The position numbers were made by a program, and so were the translations under genes. Under the pieces are notes generated by a model. That model searched no databases, was not told where the DNA came from, and worked only from the letters and a program-made list of their open reading frames with translations. This document shows, piece after piece, positions 48,146 through 58,770 of a stretch of DNA of 64,000 nt (the stretch's first letter is position 1; every line of letters begins with the position of its first letter). The DNA lies in the NCBI RefSeq assembly GCF_029784135.1, contig NC_073745.1:63635218-63699217 (forward strand). Reading direction: 5' to 3'. This stretch comes from Toxorhynchites rutilus septentrionalis (taxonomy: Eukaryota; Arthropoda; Insecta; Diptera; Culicidae).

Positions 48146-49444
48146 AAGGGTGTGTCACATCAAATTGCATCACGGAAAAAACGCTGTAGAAATTTAATTT
48201 TTAGGAATTATATCTTCAGCTTTCGCTTATAATCAGATAAGAGTGTATAGATCACGTTGGCCATGCTTCACTGTCAATTTTTCATAAATTTGGAAAAATG
48301 TCGTCGAACGAAAAAGAGAGTCGTGAATTAATCCTGTGCACTCATTTCGAGAATCCGGAGTTGTCACATCGGGACATCGGTAAGATGCTGGGAATCGTCC
48401 AATCCACGGTCAGCAGAGTACTAAAACGATACTTCGAGAACCTAACCATCGACCGGAAGGTGAAGAACGGCAAAAATGGATGCTCCGTCAGTGAAAAAGA
48501 TCACAAGCGCGTAGTTAAGCAGTTTAGACGTGATCCGAGAAGTTCGGTCCGGGATGTCGCCAATAAGCTGAATTTGTCAAGTTCATTCGTCCAGCGGACC
48601 AAGCAGCGGGAGGGCCTGCGTACATACAAGGTTCAGAAGGCTCCTAACCGCGACGAAAGGCAACACATGGTGGGGAAGACGCGAGCCCGGAAGCTGTACA
48701 CCGAAATGCTGACGAAGCCGCATTGCCTGGTAATGGACGACGAAACCTACGTCAAAGCGGACTTTCGTCAGCTGCCGGGCCTGTTGTTCTTCTCCGCAGA
48801 GGACAAATTCAGCGTTCCGGAGGAGATTCGCAAGCAGAAACTATCCAAGTTTGCCAAAAAGTACATGGTGTGGCAAGCGATCTGCTCTTGCGGAAAGCGG
48901 AGCGCCCCCTTCGGGATGACCGGCACGGTAAACGGGCAGGTTTACCTTAAGGAGTGCCTACAGAAGCGCTTACTACCACTATTGAAGCAGCACGAGGGCC
49001 CGACCATCTTCTGGCCGGATCTCGCCTCGTGCCACTATTCAAAGGACGTGTTGGAGTGGTACGAAGCCAACGGGGTCACCTTCGTGCCAAAGGAAATGAA
49101 CCCGCCCAACGCGCCGGAGCTTCGCCCAATAGAGAAATATTGGGCGATTAAGAAGCAGGCCCTCCGGAAGAACCCAAAAGTTGTCAAATCGGAGGCGGAC
49201 TTCAAGAGAAAATGGATTTCTGTTCAAAAAAAAACTACAACCTGACGTTGTACAGAACCTTATGGACGGAGTAAAGAGGAAGGTGCGAGCATACGGGCTT
49301 GGGCTCGAAGTATGAATAAAAAGAAAATGCCAAAAGTTGTTTAATAGTTTTTATTTTACTGTCTAAAATTTTCAAAAGGATCGGTCTACTGGGCGAATTT
49401 CTACAGCGTTTTTTCCGTGATGCAATTTGATGTGACACACCCTT
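48146..49444 (+). mobile_element. DD37E Tc1/mariner element, copy A
   Basis: It is 1,299 bp with terminal inverted repeats starting AAGGGTGTGTCACATCAAAT and TA duplications at 48144-48145 and 49445-49446. It is almost identical to copy B at 55987-57284 (about 20 differences by eye). Confidence 0.95.
48298..49314 (+). pseudogene. DD37E transposase, frameshifted near the C-terminus
   Basis: Same start as copy B (MSSNEKESRE). The first 308 or so residues are intact, including MDDETYV, WPDLASCH and RPIEKYWA, the catalytic triad. An A9 run at 49217-49225, where copy B has A8, shifts the frame and ends the protein at 49245; the lost tail (PDVVQNLMDGVKRK...) is readable to 49314. Catalytic residues are unaffected, so the frameshift might or might not abolish function. 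Confidence 0.93.
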
Positions 49445-49765
49445 TATGTGTATCAAACGAACGAATTTGACTTGGAGAACACACTATTTCTTTTCTGCAA
49501 TCAACTAAATATCGGTATCAAATGAAATTATTTGACTGATATAATACAGTACAATGGTTTTATTGTACAGAAATACTCTAATGAAACAGATAATGTACTA
49601 AAAACTAGAAAATGATTTTTTTTTATTTTAGTCTTATCAATGGCCTAGACTAATGAAGGAGAGGTGTGATAACTGCTACTTGCCTAATTATTTTCTAGCT
49701 TTAGTACATTGTTATGTTTAATCACAATGAAACCGTTTAACTTAAAAAGGTTTTTTTTACTTTTT

Positions 49766-52049
49766 TTTTCTAGTATGCTTCTTCCTCCATCACCAGTATG
49801 TGCCAGCAAATATAGTAAAAAGAGAATACCAACGATAAACCACTATCACATAGGAAAAAAAACAGGTTTCATTCTTTGCCGTCGCTCATTTCAGGGCCAC
49901 ATCCATAAATCGTGTGTATGTGATTTTGCGCACGTGGCGAAAATTTTCACCAGTGCGCTTCCATATACTCTATACTCCACGATACAAAAAAAATATTCAG
50001 GATTCCATGCCGCCAAGATTCATCATAAATATTGCGTATGTACCGAGCCGATCGCAATTCGCCCACTTGTGAAGAGGAGCCCTCGCGGGTAATGATTGAA
50101 TTTTTTTTTCACCCGATAGGAGGGCAACGATAATAAATTAAAAATTATACGTCAGCTGTGGAAGCTGTGTGCTGCTTTTTTTTCCATAATGGCGTTTATT
50201 CTACGTTTAACCTACTGAGAGCCTGAGTGCACGTGTATGTGTGTGGCATTGTTATTATGACACAGTATCCGCTCGGGGGAGAGATGTAATGCCGGTTATG
50301 AAAACGTTGCACGGTTTCCGCAAAATGAGAGTCATTATTGTCATCTTTGATAAATTATATTGCCACATGTCGGTATGGGGCGGCGGAGTAAGGGCGATTC
50401 TTCCTTTTCGAAAGCAGCGATGGTTGTGTTTGTTATGAAAACGGGAACATGAAATTGTCCATACATTTAATGTAAACACCAAAGGATCTGAAATAAACAC
50501 CAAACCAAACACCAAACAGTAAACACCAAAGGAGTTGAAATAACTACCTCTTGGAGGTCAGAAGCTTGAGTATTTTTCTTCCTAATATAAAATTTGAAAG
50601 TTATTAAGGCATCTCACTTGAAATTCGTTAGCTCTCGAAACTTCAAGCTTCCATCGCGGCAAGGATCAAATTATAAAGCAACAAGAAGCTTCGCGTCAAA
50701 ATTTAAGACTTTCAAGAATGAGGAAGGATTAAAAAACGGGGCACTTCCTCGTCAGTCAGTCCAATACCACCGTCAGTTGTAAACTGTTTAACCAGCTTCT
50801 TCCGAGCAGCTCGCCCCCACAAAACACTGACGGAGAACAAAGTCTCATTACCTAGGCGGCTTCCTAATCCAAAAAATGGCACCATCCTACGGAAGTATCT
50901 TCTCCGCGCGTAATGCGAACGCACGAAACGGAATTAACATTCACTTTACGACCCCTCCTGGTGGGGATGTTGGTGGCCGGAGGTGGAAGGCTTTTCTTTT
51001 CCGTCCACGTCCACCACCCAGGGGAAGTGGAAGTGGAACGTAGATTTCATCATCAAAATTTATCTTTTCACCGATATTCAAATTCATCCCCCGCCTCCCC
51101 CAGTTGTGTCTTGTGTTTATTCATCTCCCAAACTGACTGTCTTAATCCGCTTTGCCGAGGTCATTGAGGGTTTTCAAGAAATGATTTTCCTCTGGATAAA
51201 AACAAGTGAAACTCAACCTTGTGTTGGAGAAATTTAATAACTTTGAAGAACTTGCAAAATGTTATTAAGGGTTGTGATTTTCGGTGAAGATTGGAATTTT
51301 TCAAGAGTCTCGAGCTGTATTCGGGTTACATTTTCTTCGGGTAACCGATCTAACAGAAATATATTCCCGGGATTTAGAATTCTGATAAAATTCAGTCTAC
51401 TTCGATATTGATTCTTCAATTCAACATGTTTCAACATGATCTTTGCCACATTATGTTGCTGGTAGAATATATTTCAGTCGTGTATTTTCATCTTTCTCTG
51501 GTTAGAAAGTCAAATCTGACGATGTTCGTATTAGCAGCTCGTACGGCCCCGTTTAATTCCTGTCACCAAAGGGGAACATCAGCAACGCAACTCTCCACTT
51601 GAGCAGTTGTGGAACTGCAGATTCGACAAACAGCCAATCGATTTTGCACCAAACCTTCCCCTTTTTTATGAAATTTTTGTACAAGCTTTGAAGATAGAAA
51701 CTCAGAATCTGAAGAAACTGAAGTTCTAGTTTTTCGAACTTTTCGGGATTTATTAAGATAGCATTTTATAAAATTTTGAAATGAACAAATGAACAATAAT
51801 TTCAGTGACATACTTTCTACTGTTTTTTCAAACATTCAAAATATAAGTAAAATCTATGTCTTATGTGGGGTTAAGATGGACTGATTGAGAGGAACATCGA
51901 TTGTATCTTTGGAAACTTTCAGTTGAAAATAACATAATTCATATTGTTTTACATAACATAAAAAGATTTTGAATGACGTTTTTCATTTTTATATAGGAGT
52001 GTAACTTCAGGAAATTCAAAACGAAAATTGGGAAGATATAAACGATATA
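49766..52049. other. Intronic or intergenic sequence, no gene recognised
   Basis: It has moderately complex unique sequence at 49780-51240 with short overlapping frames on both strands and no family match. Minor direct repeats (AAACACCAAA) lie at 50476-50530. No RNA gene seen. Confidence 0.4.
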
Positions 52050-53110
52050 CAGGTCGGACTCGATTATCCAGGATTCGATTATCCGGAATATTTTATTTTA
52101 GATTTTCGGAAATTTTGAATAATTTGTATAATAATTCTATAATGAAAAGCTAATATGGGTATCAAAAGAAAGGGCTTGACTAGTAGAATGCAGTCATTTA
52201 TGAATAATGCAAATACAAGATGGCGGCCACTACAAAATGGCGGATTGCATATTTTCTTAGAACTTCATCAATATGGGTATCAAATGAAAGGGCTTGACTA
52301 GTAGAATACAGTTATTTATGAAAAATACAAATCTAAGATGTTGGTCACTACAAAATGGTGGATATCATATTTTCTCAGAACCCTACCAATATGGGTATCA
52401 AATGAAAGGGACTAGTAGAACACAGTTATTTATGAAAATGAAAATCCAAAATGGCCGCCACCGTAAGATGGCGCCATATATATTTTTTTCACAACCCCAT
52501 CAATATGGGTATGAACTGAAAAGGCTTGACTAGTAGAATGCAGTTATTTATGAAAAATGCAAATCTAAGATGGCGGCCACTACAAAATGGCGGATTTCAT
52601 ATTTTTCTCAGAACCCCATCAATATGGGTATCAAATGAAATGACTTGACTAGTAGAACACTGTTATTTATGAGAAATGCCCAAAAATGTATCAAAAGAAA
52701 GTTCTCGACTAGTAGAACACGGCAGATAATGAAAAATTCAATTTCAAGATGGCCGCAGATGGCTTTTTGAATGATTTCATTCAGCTAGACCTGTTTCTAT
52801 GTATATTTGAATGTTTGTTGGGTTGTCTCACATTAATAGAAAATTGACCCCGCTCCTGTTGAATGATTGATCTGAAATTTGGAACATACATTTAATTCTA
52901 CTGTCATTATAAAACTGCGTATTCTAAGATCTTGAAAAATTCAATTTGGCCGCCGCAAAAAAATGGCTGAATGGCTTGATTTGGAGAATACACTACACTA
53001 TGAACAAAATAAATTCGAAAAGGTCGCCGCCACAAAATGGTCGACTATGTATTTTTTGCAATCCCCTCAATATTGGTAACAGATGAAATAATTTGACTAA
53101 TAGAATACAG
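52050..53110 (+). repeat. Dispersed repeat family R, copy 4, with pogo-like left end
   Basis: It starts CAGGTCGGACTCGATTATCC after TA, then TCGATTATCCGGAATATTTT, then tandem units anchored on GGGTATCAAATGAAAGG with AAGATGGCGGCC motifs (about 52157, 52277, 52395, 52509 and 52627). The leader block follows (52790-52950), then AATACAG at the right edge, where the MITE at 53113 begins. As in copy 2, the pogo-like terminus is directly attached to the R units. Confidence 0.8.
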
Positions 53111-53112
53111 TA

Positions 53113-53979
53113 CAGGTCGGACTCGATTATATACAGACTCGATTATGTGTGATTCGGTTATATACAATTTTGGACTCGATTATATTCAGTTTGGATTTTT
53201 TTTTATATTCCAAATATGGCTTATTTCATGAAGAAATGTAACCTTTCAATGTTAAGGTGAAGTTTAAGTATCTATTACATGTACAGTGGGGTAAAAATCG
53301 AGATTTTTGAAGATTTTGCTTGAATTTTCACCAGGAATTGTTTATACCGATATTGCAGACAAATTAAGAAAGATAGAAGATGTGCGTCAAAGAACAAATT
53401 GTGGAGCGGTTAAAAAACTTCATTTTAATTGATAGAAACAATCTTGTTGAATATAAATTTTTAGGATAAAATTAATAATAACACATTACAAATTATTAAC
53501 TTTTAAGTGTTTCACTTCCAAAATGTTATTAAAATTCACTAATTTAGTTGTTCCACTACTATATCCTGTACTAAATTCTCTCATCATTCAAATGAAAGCA
53601 TCAGAATCGTCTTCCGTAGCGTACTTTTTAATGTAGAGCCAGTTTGAAGCAACAGAGTCCGGAGCAAAAACAAAGTTCTGTAAATCTATCATTGTTGAAA
53701 TTCGAACATATGTGTAGGAGAATTTTTTTCATCAAATATGATCGTCTATCACCTTCTGTGAGAATCTGGATAATTTTTTTTTTCATGTGAGAAAGGTGTT
53801 TTCTGACTTTAAGGGGATGAATCAAAAATCAAATTCCTCTTTTATGTTCAAAAAACGATAAATACATGCAAAAAAATAAATAAAGAAAAAAAAATGTTTT
53901 GACTCGATTATCCGGAGGATTCGATTATCCGGAGTGAAAAAAAAAAATAATCGATAACCGGATAATCGAGTCCGACCTG
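53113..53979. mobile_element. pogo-like MITE with perfect 18-bp inverted ends
   Basis: It is 867 bp. Both ends read CAGGTCGGACTCGATTAT inwards, flanked by TA at 53111-53112 and 53980-53981. Subterminal CTCGATTATCCGG or TCGATTATCCGGAG repeats are present. The body matches 4163-4995. There is no transposase; mobilisation would need a pogo/Tigger-type enzyme from elsewhere (inference). Confidence 0.85.
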
Positions 53980-55739
53980 TATTACTAAAAAAATGTTACT
54001 TTGATAAATAAATGGGAGTTTTTTCCGGCAAGTTTTTCGCGCAAAACACAAATACTGAAAAACATCAAACAATGAAATAATTTAACGAATAAAATAGGAA
54101 CGCTTTCCTTATTTAACTACCCATTCGCATAGAGCCAAAGAATGGTTGCCGTAAAATACGTAATAAAATACAAACGTTGAACAATGACACAAATCTACGA
54201 ATAAAATATGAATGCTTTTTTGATTTAATTCATCGATCGCATACCTTCACAACGTCATTAGTAGTGTTTCATTACACATAACTCGGGCATCAAATTGCAT
54301 GATTTGGACGTTTTCTTCGTTCTGACCTTTTTCTTTTCGTGGTGAACAAAGCGAAATTGACTGATTTATAGTCACAGAAAAAGGGGAGAATACCGAGTTT
54401 ATTGTGTTTCTATTTGGCTACAAAAGTAAACCAGCGGACTTTTCCGGAACCACCAAAAATTTTCTATCATTTTTGGAGCTAATTTTCAAATTCAAAGCAT
54501 CATTGTAAAATAATATCCGAAATACGAAACCAGCGAATTGGCTGAAATAATTTCGTCAACAATGTGCTCAGGTATCACATTTTCGGAACACACTACTGAA
54601 GTTCCAATAAAATCGAAGTGGATCGGTTTAGAATTGGCCGTTTTTCGATTGATTCTTGTACAACTTCAATAATTTTTTTATTGGAATTCGTGGAAAGGTC
54701 TTCCTGGTACTCATAATCTTCCACCATCCTGCCACGGGATGAAACCATATCGTTATTTTATATATTCTTTTCCTCCGGAAACGCATTTGATTCTCATTCT
54801 TACTTATTAAAAAAAACAAATTATGAAATTTATTCTTTTCCGATTACATCGACAAATTTTCTACCCATTCCATGGATGGCATCATGATTCGTTGGGCAGC
54901 AATTCCATTAAAACATTTATTATGCATTTCTTATTGAACGAATTTAGAGCTATATTTTTCCATGTCGTCCTTATGTTGCATTCACCCGCGTATGATTGAT
55001 CTTCAAAATTTAGTTTTGCCGAATAAACAAATTATTAATAATTTGTAACTTTTGAGCCGCTGAACAGACATACCAACACAAATGAGAAAATGTCAAAAGT
55101 TTGTTTTCTAAGGAAGATACGAAACTGCAACTTCATTGGCTACATTCGGGTGAAACATTTAAAAAATAGGCTATTTTATGCTTTCATAATGGACACTTTT
55201 TAGCTATAATTCAATTTTTGAGTGAGATTTTTAACGGTATATTTAAAATGTTATTTTTCCTGAATAATTCATAGATTTCCCAACAACTTTCTTGTGCATC
55301 ATATTTTAATTGAACATCTTTTTGTCGAGTTTCGATTTATGCAGGAAAAAGTCAACAAATTGTTTATTGTTATTATGTAAAAGGTTTAAAATATTTGGTA
55401 TCCATTGTTTTGAAGCGTACAGAACAGAGAAACCATAGATGATAATTTTTAAAGCTTTTGGAGACTTTTTTACATTAAATATCGACAACTCTGGAAAATA
55501 TAATGTCTTTATCTGATTTCATGTAATTAATTCCTCAAAACAAACAGGTATATCTTTATTTTAATATTTTGTGTAGACGAAAATTTTTCGCTTTTTCATA
55601 TTGATTGCGATCTCTTAAAATCCAAAGTAATCTAAATTTTCTATGTTTTCGCCAAAAAACAGACATTTGATATGCAGTTTAATATTTTCTCTCAAAAAGT
55701 TCTATGAAGTTTTTCATGTAAAATTGCATGTAGATTATA
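53980..55739. other. AT-rich sequence, no gene recognised
   Basis: About 54030-54130 and 54150-54250 are imperfect direct copies (ACGAATAAAATANGAA.GCTTT blocks). Otherwise unique AT-rich DNA with only short unrecognised frames. Confidence 0.4.
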
Positions 55740-55986
55740 CAGGGTGGGCCATTTAAAGTGGAAGCATCTGGCAACCCCATAACTTTTGACAGAGATGTCA
55801 GATTAACAAATGTCATACCGCGTTGGAAGCGTCATTTCAGTACAATTTTAACCATGGAACAATACACACCTAAACAACGCGCTGAAATTGTTCAGCTGTA
55901 CATTCAAAGTAACTTCTCAATTGTGTTAACTAAACGTGCGTGGAAAAATAAAAATAAAGTTAAAACATCGCCTGGAGACAACACTA

Positions 55987-57284
55987 AAGGGTGTGTCACA
56001 TCAAATTGCATCACGGAAAAAACGCTGTAGAATATTAATTTTTAGGAATTATATCTTCAGCTTTCGCTTATAATCAGATAAGAGTGTATAGATTACGTTG
56101 GTCATGCTTCACTGTCAATTTTTCGTAAATTTGGAAAAATGTCGTCGAACGAAAAAGAGCGTCGTGAATTAATCCTGTGCACTCATTTCGAGAATCCGGA
56201 GTTGTCACATCGGGACATCGGTAAGATGCTGGGAATCGTCCAATCCACGGTCAGCAGAGTACTAAAACGATACTTCGAGAACCTAACCATCGACCGGAAG
56301 GTGAAGAACGGCAAAAATGGATGCTCCGTCAGTGAAAAAGATCACAAGCGCGTAGTTAAGCAGTTTAGACGTAATCCGAGAAGTTCGGTCCGGGATGTCG
56401 CCAATAAGCTGAATTTGTCAAGTTCATTCGTCCAGCGGACCAAGCAGCGGGAGGGCCTGCGTACATACAAGGTTCAGAAGGCTCCTAACCGCGACGAAAG
56501 GCAAAACATGGTGGGGAAGACGCGAGCCCGGAAGTTGTACACCGAAATGCTGACGAAGCCGCATTGCCTGGTAATGGACGACGAAACCTACGTCAAAGCG
56601 GACTTTCGTCAGCTGCCGGGCCTGTTGTTCTTCTCCGCAGAGGACAAATTCAGCGTTCCGGAGGAGATTCGCAAGCAGAAACTATCCAAGTTTGCCAAAA
56701 AGTACATGGTGTGGCAAGCGATCTGCTCTTGCGGAAAGCGGAGCGCCCCCTTCGTGATGACCGGCACGGTAAACGGGCAGGTTTACCTTAAGGAGTGCCT
56801 ACAGAAGCGCTTACTACCACTATTGAAGCAGCACGAGGGCCCGACCATCTTCTGGCCGGATCTCGCTTCGTGCCACTATTCAAAGGACGTGTTGGAGTGG
56901 TACGAAGCCAACGGGGTCACCTTCGTGCCAAAGGAAATGAACCCGCCCAACGAGCCGGAGCTTCGCCCAATAGAGAAATATTGGGCGATTATGAAGCAGG
57001 CCCTCCGGAAGAACCCAAAAGTTGTCAAATCGGAGGCGGACTTCAAGAGAAAATGGATTTCTGTTCAAAAAAAACTACAACCTGACGTTGTACAGAACCT
57101 TATGGACCGGGTAAAGAGGAAGGTGCGAGCATACGGGCTTGGGCTCGAAGTATGAATAAAAAGAAAATGCCAAAAGTTGTTTAATAGTTTTTATTTTACT
57201 GTCTAAAATTTTCAAAAAGATCGGTCTACTGGGCGGATTTCTACAACGTTTTTTCCGTGATGCAATTTGATGTGACACACCCTT
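55987..57284 (+). mobile_element. DD37E Tc1/mariner element, copy B
   Basis: It is 1,298 bp with inverted ends AAGGGTGTGTCACATCAAAT and TA duplications at 55985-55986 and 57285-57286, inserted in the DD41D element. The inverted repeats and full transposase are intact. Confidence 0.96.
56139..57155 (+). CDS. DD37E (ITmD37E-type) transposase, intact
   Basis: A 338-residue transposase that would cut and paste the element carrying it. The N-terminal part has a helix-turn-helix (about residues 22-44, HRDIGKMLGIVQSTVSRVLK) and a second winged-helix-like segment (about 62-115, RSSVRDVANKLNLSSSFVQR). The catalytic core has Asp 147/148 in MDDETYV, Asp 241 in WPDLASCH and Glu 279 in RPIEKYWA. The 37 residues between Asp 241 and Glu 279 define the DD37E group, described from mosquitoes. 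No stop or frameshift is present; the start is the first ATG after the inverted repeat, in TTGGAAAAATG context. It is the only complete transposase in the window. Six amino-acid differences plus one frameshift separate it from copy A. Confidence 0.95.
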   Translation: MSSNEKERRELILCTHFENPELSHRDIGKMLGIVQSTVSRVLKRYFENLTIDRKVKNGKNGCSVSEKDHKRVVKQFRRNPRSSVRDVANKLNLSSSFVQRTKQREGLRTYKVQKAPNRDERQNMVGKTRARKLYTEMLTKPHCLVMDDETYVKADFRQLPGLLFFSAEDKFSVPEEIRKQKLSKFAKKYMVWQAICSCGKRSAPFVMTGTVNGQVYLKECLQKRLLPLLKQHEGPTIFWPDLASCHYSKDVLEWYEANGVTFVPKEMNPPNEPELRPIEKYWAIMKQALRKNPKVVKSEADFKRKWISVQKKLQPDVVQNLMDRVKRKVRAYGLGLEV

Positions 57285-58112
57285 TATACGTCGATTATAT
57301 GCCAAATTTATATCGTCTTGCCAACCTGCCAACTTCTTTACGACCAAAAAGTTACTGTGTGGTGTGGCATTTATGCCGATAAAGTCATCGGCCCGTACTT
57401 CTTTGAAAACGAAAATGGAGCAACGGTAACCGTGAATGGGGAGCGTTATCGGACAATGATAACCGATTTTTTATTGCCATTTGTTCGTGAAAATGAATTG
57501 GGCAATTACTGGTTCCAACAGGACGGCGCTACATGCCGTACAGCGGCTGCCACGACCAAATTATTGCGCGAAATGTTCCCCGGAAGATTAATATCGAAAA
57601 ACGGCGATTATGACTGGCCACCGAGATCACCTGATTTGACGCCTCCTGACTTTTTTTTTTTTATGGGGATATTTAAAATCCAAGGTATATACTGGTAAAC
57701 CAAGGACCCTGGCTGCGCTGAAAGACAATATCCGACAAGAAATTGCTGCCATATCGGCCGAAACATTGGGCAAAGTGATGGAAAATGCCGAAAAAAGGGC
57801 ACATTTTACGGTCAAGGCCAGAGGCGGTTATTTACGAGATATCATAATCAAAAAGTAATTAGAACAAATCTCCTTGGACCAAAATAAATGAATTTAAAAA
57901 AAAAAAATTTTTAAATTCCACTTCTTTACTTTGCTATTGCAAAAACAAATCCTTCCACTTTAAATGGCCCACCCTGTATTAAGTTGGTGAAAATGTTATC
58001 CATTATTTTCTCGTTTGCTGGCTTTAGTGATCAATATCTCGCGTAATGTCGATCATTCAAATTCAAGTTTAGGCTCGTTGTAAAGGTGGCATTTCACACT
58101 AACAAAAATATT

Positions 58113-58765
58113 TTGCTGTGTTTTGTTTGTTCCGTTTAGTTGTGAGTTACAGGGTGTAGAGTTCATCAGAAAGAAAATTCGGTACATTTTACACTTTTTA
58201 TTTTATAAATGCGAGAATGCAAGCCAAGCCGCCAAAATTGTGATTGATGTTTATGGTGCCGATGCTACAACAGCAAAATACGTGCAATTTTATTTATTTT
58301 CAAAATTTGTTTGATGTTCTTGTATTATTTTTTTTTTATTTTTTTTTTTTCAATATTTTTTTTCAGTGCAATACACTAAATTATGATCTCTACTGTCAAC
58401 AAATGGACCGTTTGAAGCTAGCGATTGTCCAGAAACGTTCAGAATTAGCCAACAGAGGAGGTATTGTATTGCATCAGGACAACGCATGGCCACACAATTC
58501 CGAGAGCTTGATTGAGATGTTTTAATGCATCCAAACGCTGGCACCAAACGATTATCACCTTTTTCTCGCATTGGAAAATTTCCAGAGTGATAAGAAATTG
58601 GAATCAAGAGAAGATTGCAAAATCTATTGCTATGGTTTTTTTTTTACTAATAATTACCAATACGTCTATGATAGAGACATTATGAAGCTACCTTTAGAAT
58701 GTCAACAAATTTTACAGCAAAAAGGTGTAGATTTGTCCCCAATCGGACAATCCGAAGCATATTAG
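58113..58765 (+). pseudogene. Old mariner transposase relic
   Basis: Fragments in order: KIRYILHFLFYKCENASQAA with VIDVYGADA (N-terminus), then after a T-rich deletion junction YDLYCQQMDRLKLAI, NRGGIVLHQDNAWPH, then LAPNDYHLFLALENFQSDKK and a C-terminal tail. They correspond to the transposase of the 13966-15524 family, including upstream non-coding sequence (TTTTGTTTG...GTGAGTTA). The section around the first catalytic Asp is missing and frames shift repeatedly. Much older than the full-length copies. Confidence 0.75.
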
Positions 58766-58770
58766 AAATA

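Larger units (their letters stand above)
47820..49765 (+). repeat. Dispersed repeat family R, copy 3, split by a DD37E element
   Basis: The left part (47820-48145) has a unit start (GGGTATCAAATGAAAAGGCT) and the leader block (TTTAGCTTGAACTGTTTG). The right part (49445-49765) has AATATCGGTATCAAATGAAA, AATACAGTACAATGGTTTTA and one arm of the terminal hairpin (TTGCCTAATTATTTTCTAGC, then CGTTTAACTTAAAAAGG). The DD37E element at 48146-49444 lies between them with a TA duplication. Confidence 0.75.
55854..57858 (+). pseudogene. DD41D-type transposase, deleted and interrupted
   Basis: The N-terminus starts MEQYTPKQRAEIVQLY at 55854 and runs to 55986. The C-terminal part is at 57318-57858: KVTVWCGIYADKVIGPYFFE, QQDGATCRT, WPPRSPDLTPPDFFF. 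There are 41 residues between the Asp of QQDG and the Asp of TPPD by my count, which places it in the DD41D group. The first catalytic Asp region is missing. A T-run frameshift at 57650-57662 moves the last 65 residues into another frame (WGYLKSKVYTGKPRTLAALK, ending at the stop at 57856). Inactive. Confidence 0.88.
55740..57976 (+). mobile_element. DD41D mariner-like element containing a nested DD37E element
   Basis: The inverted ends are CAGGGTGGGCCATTTAAAGT (left) and its match on the right, with TA at 55738-55739 and 57977-57978. Without the inner element it is about 940 bp, shorter than a complete mariner-type element, so it had already lost, or lost on insertion, about 120 codons of its transposase. 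Confidence 0.9.

Noticed and set aside
48723..49227. Small frames within the DD37E elements (also at 56564-57068)
   Set aside because: Shadow frames duplicated in both element copies.
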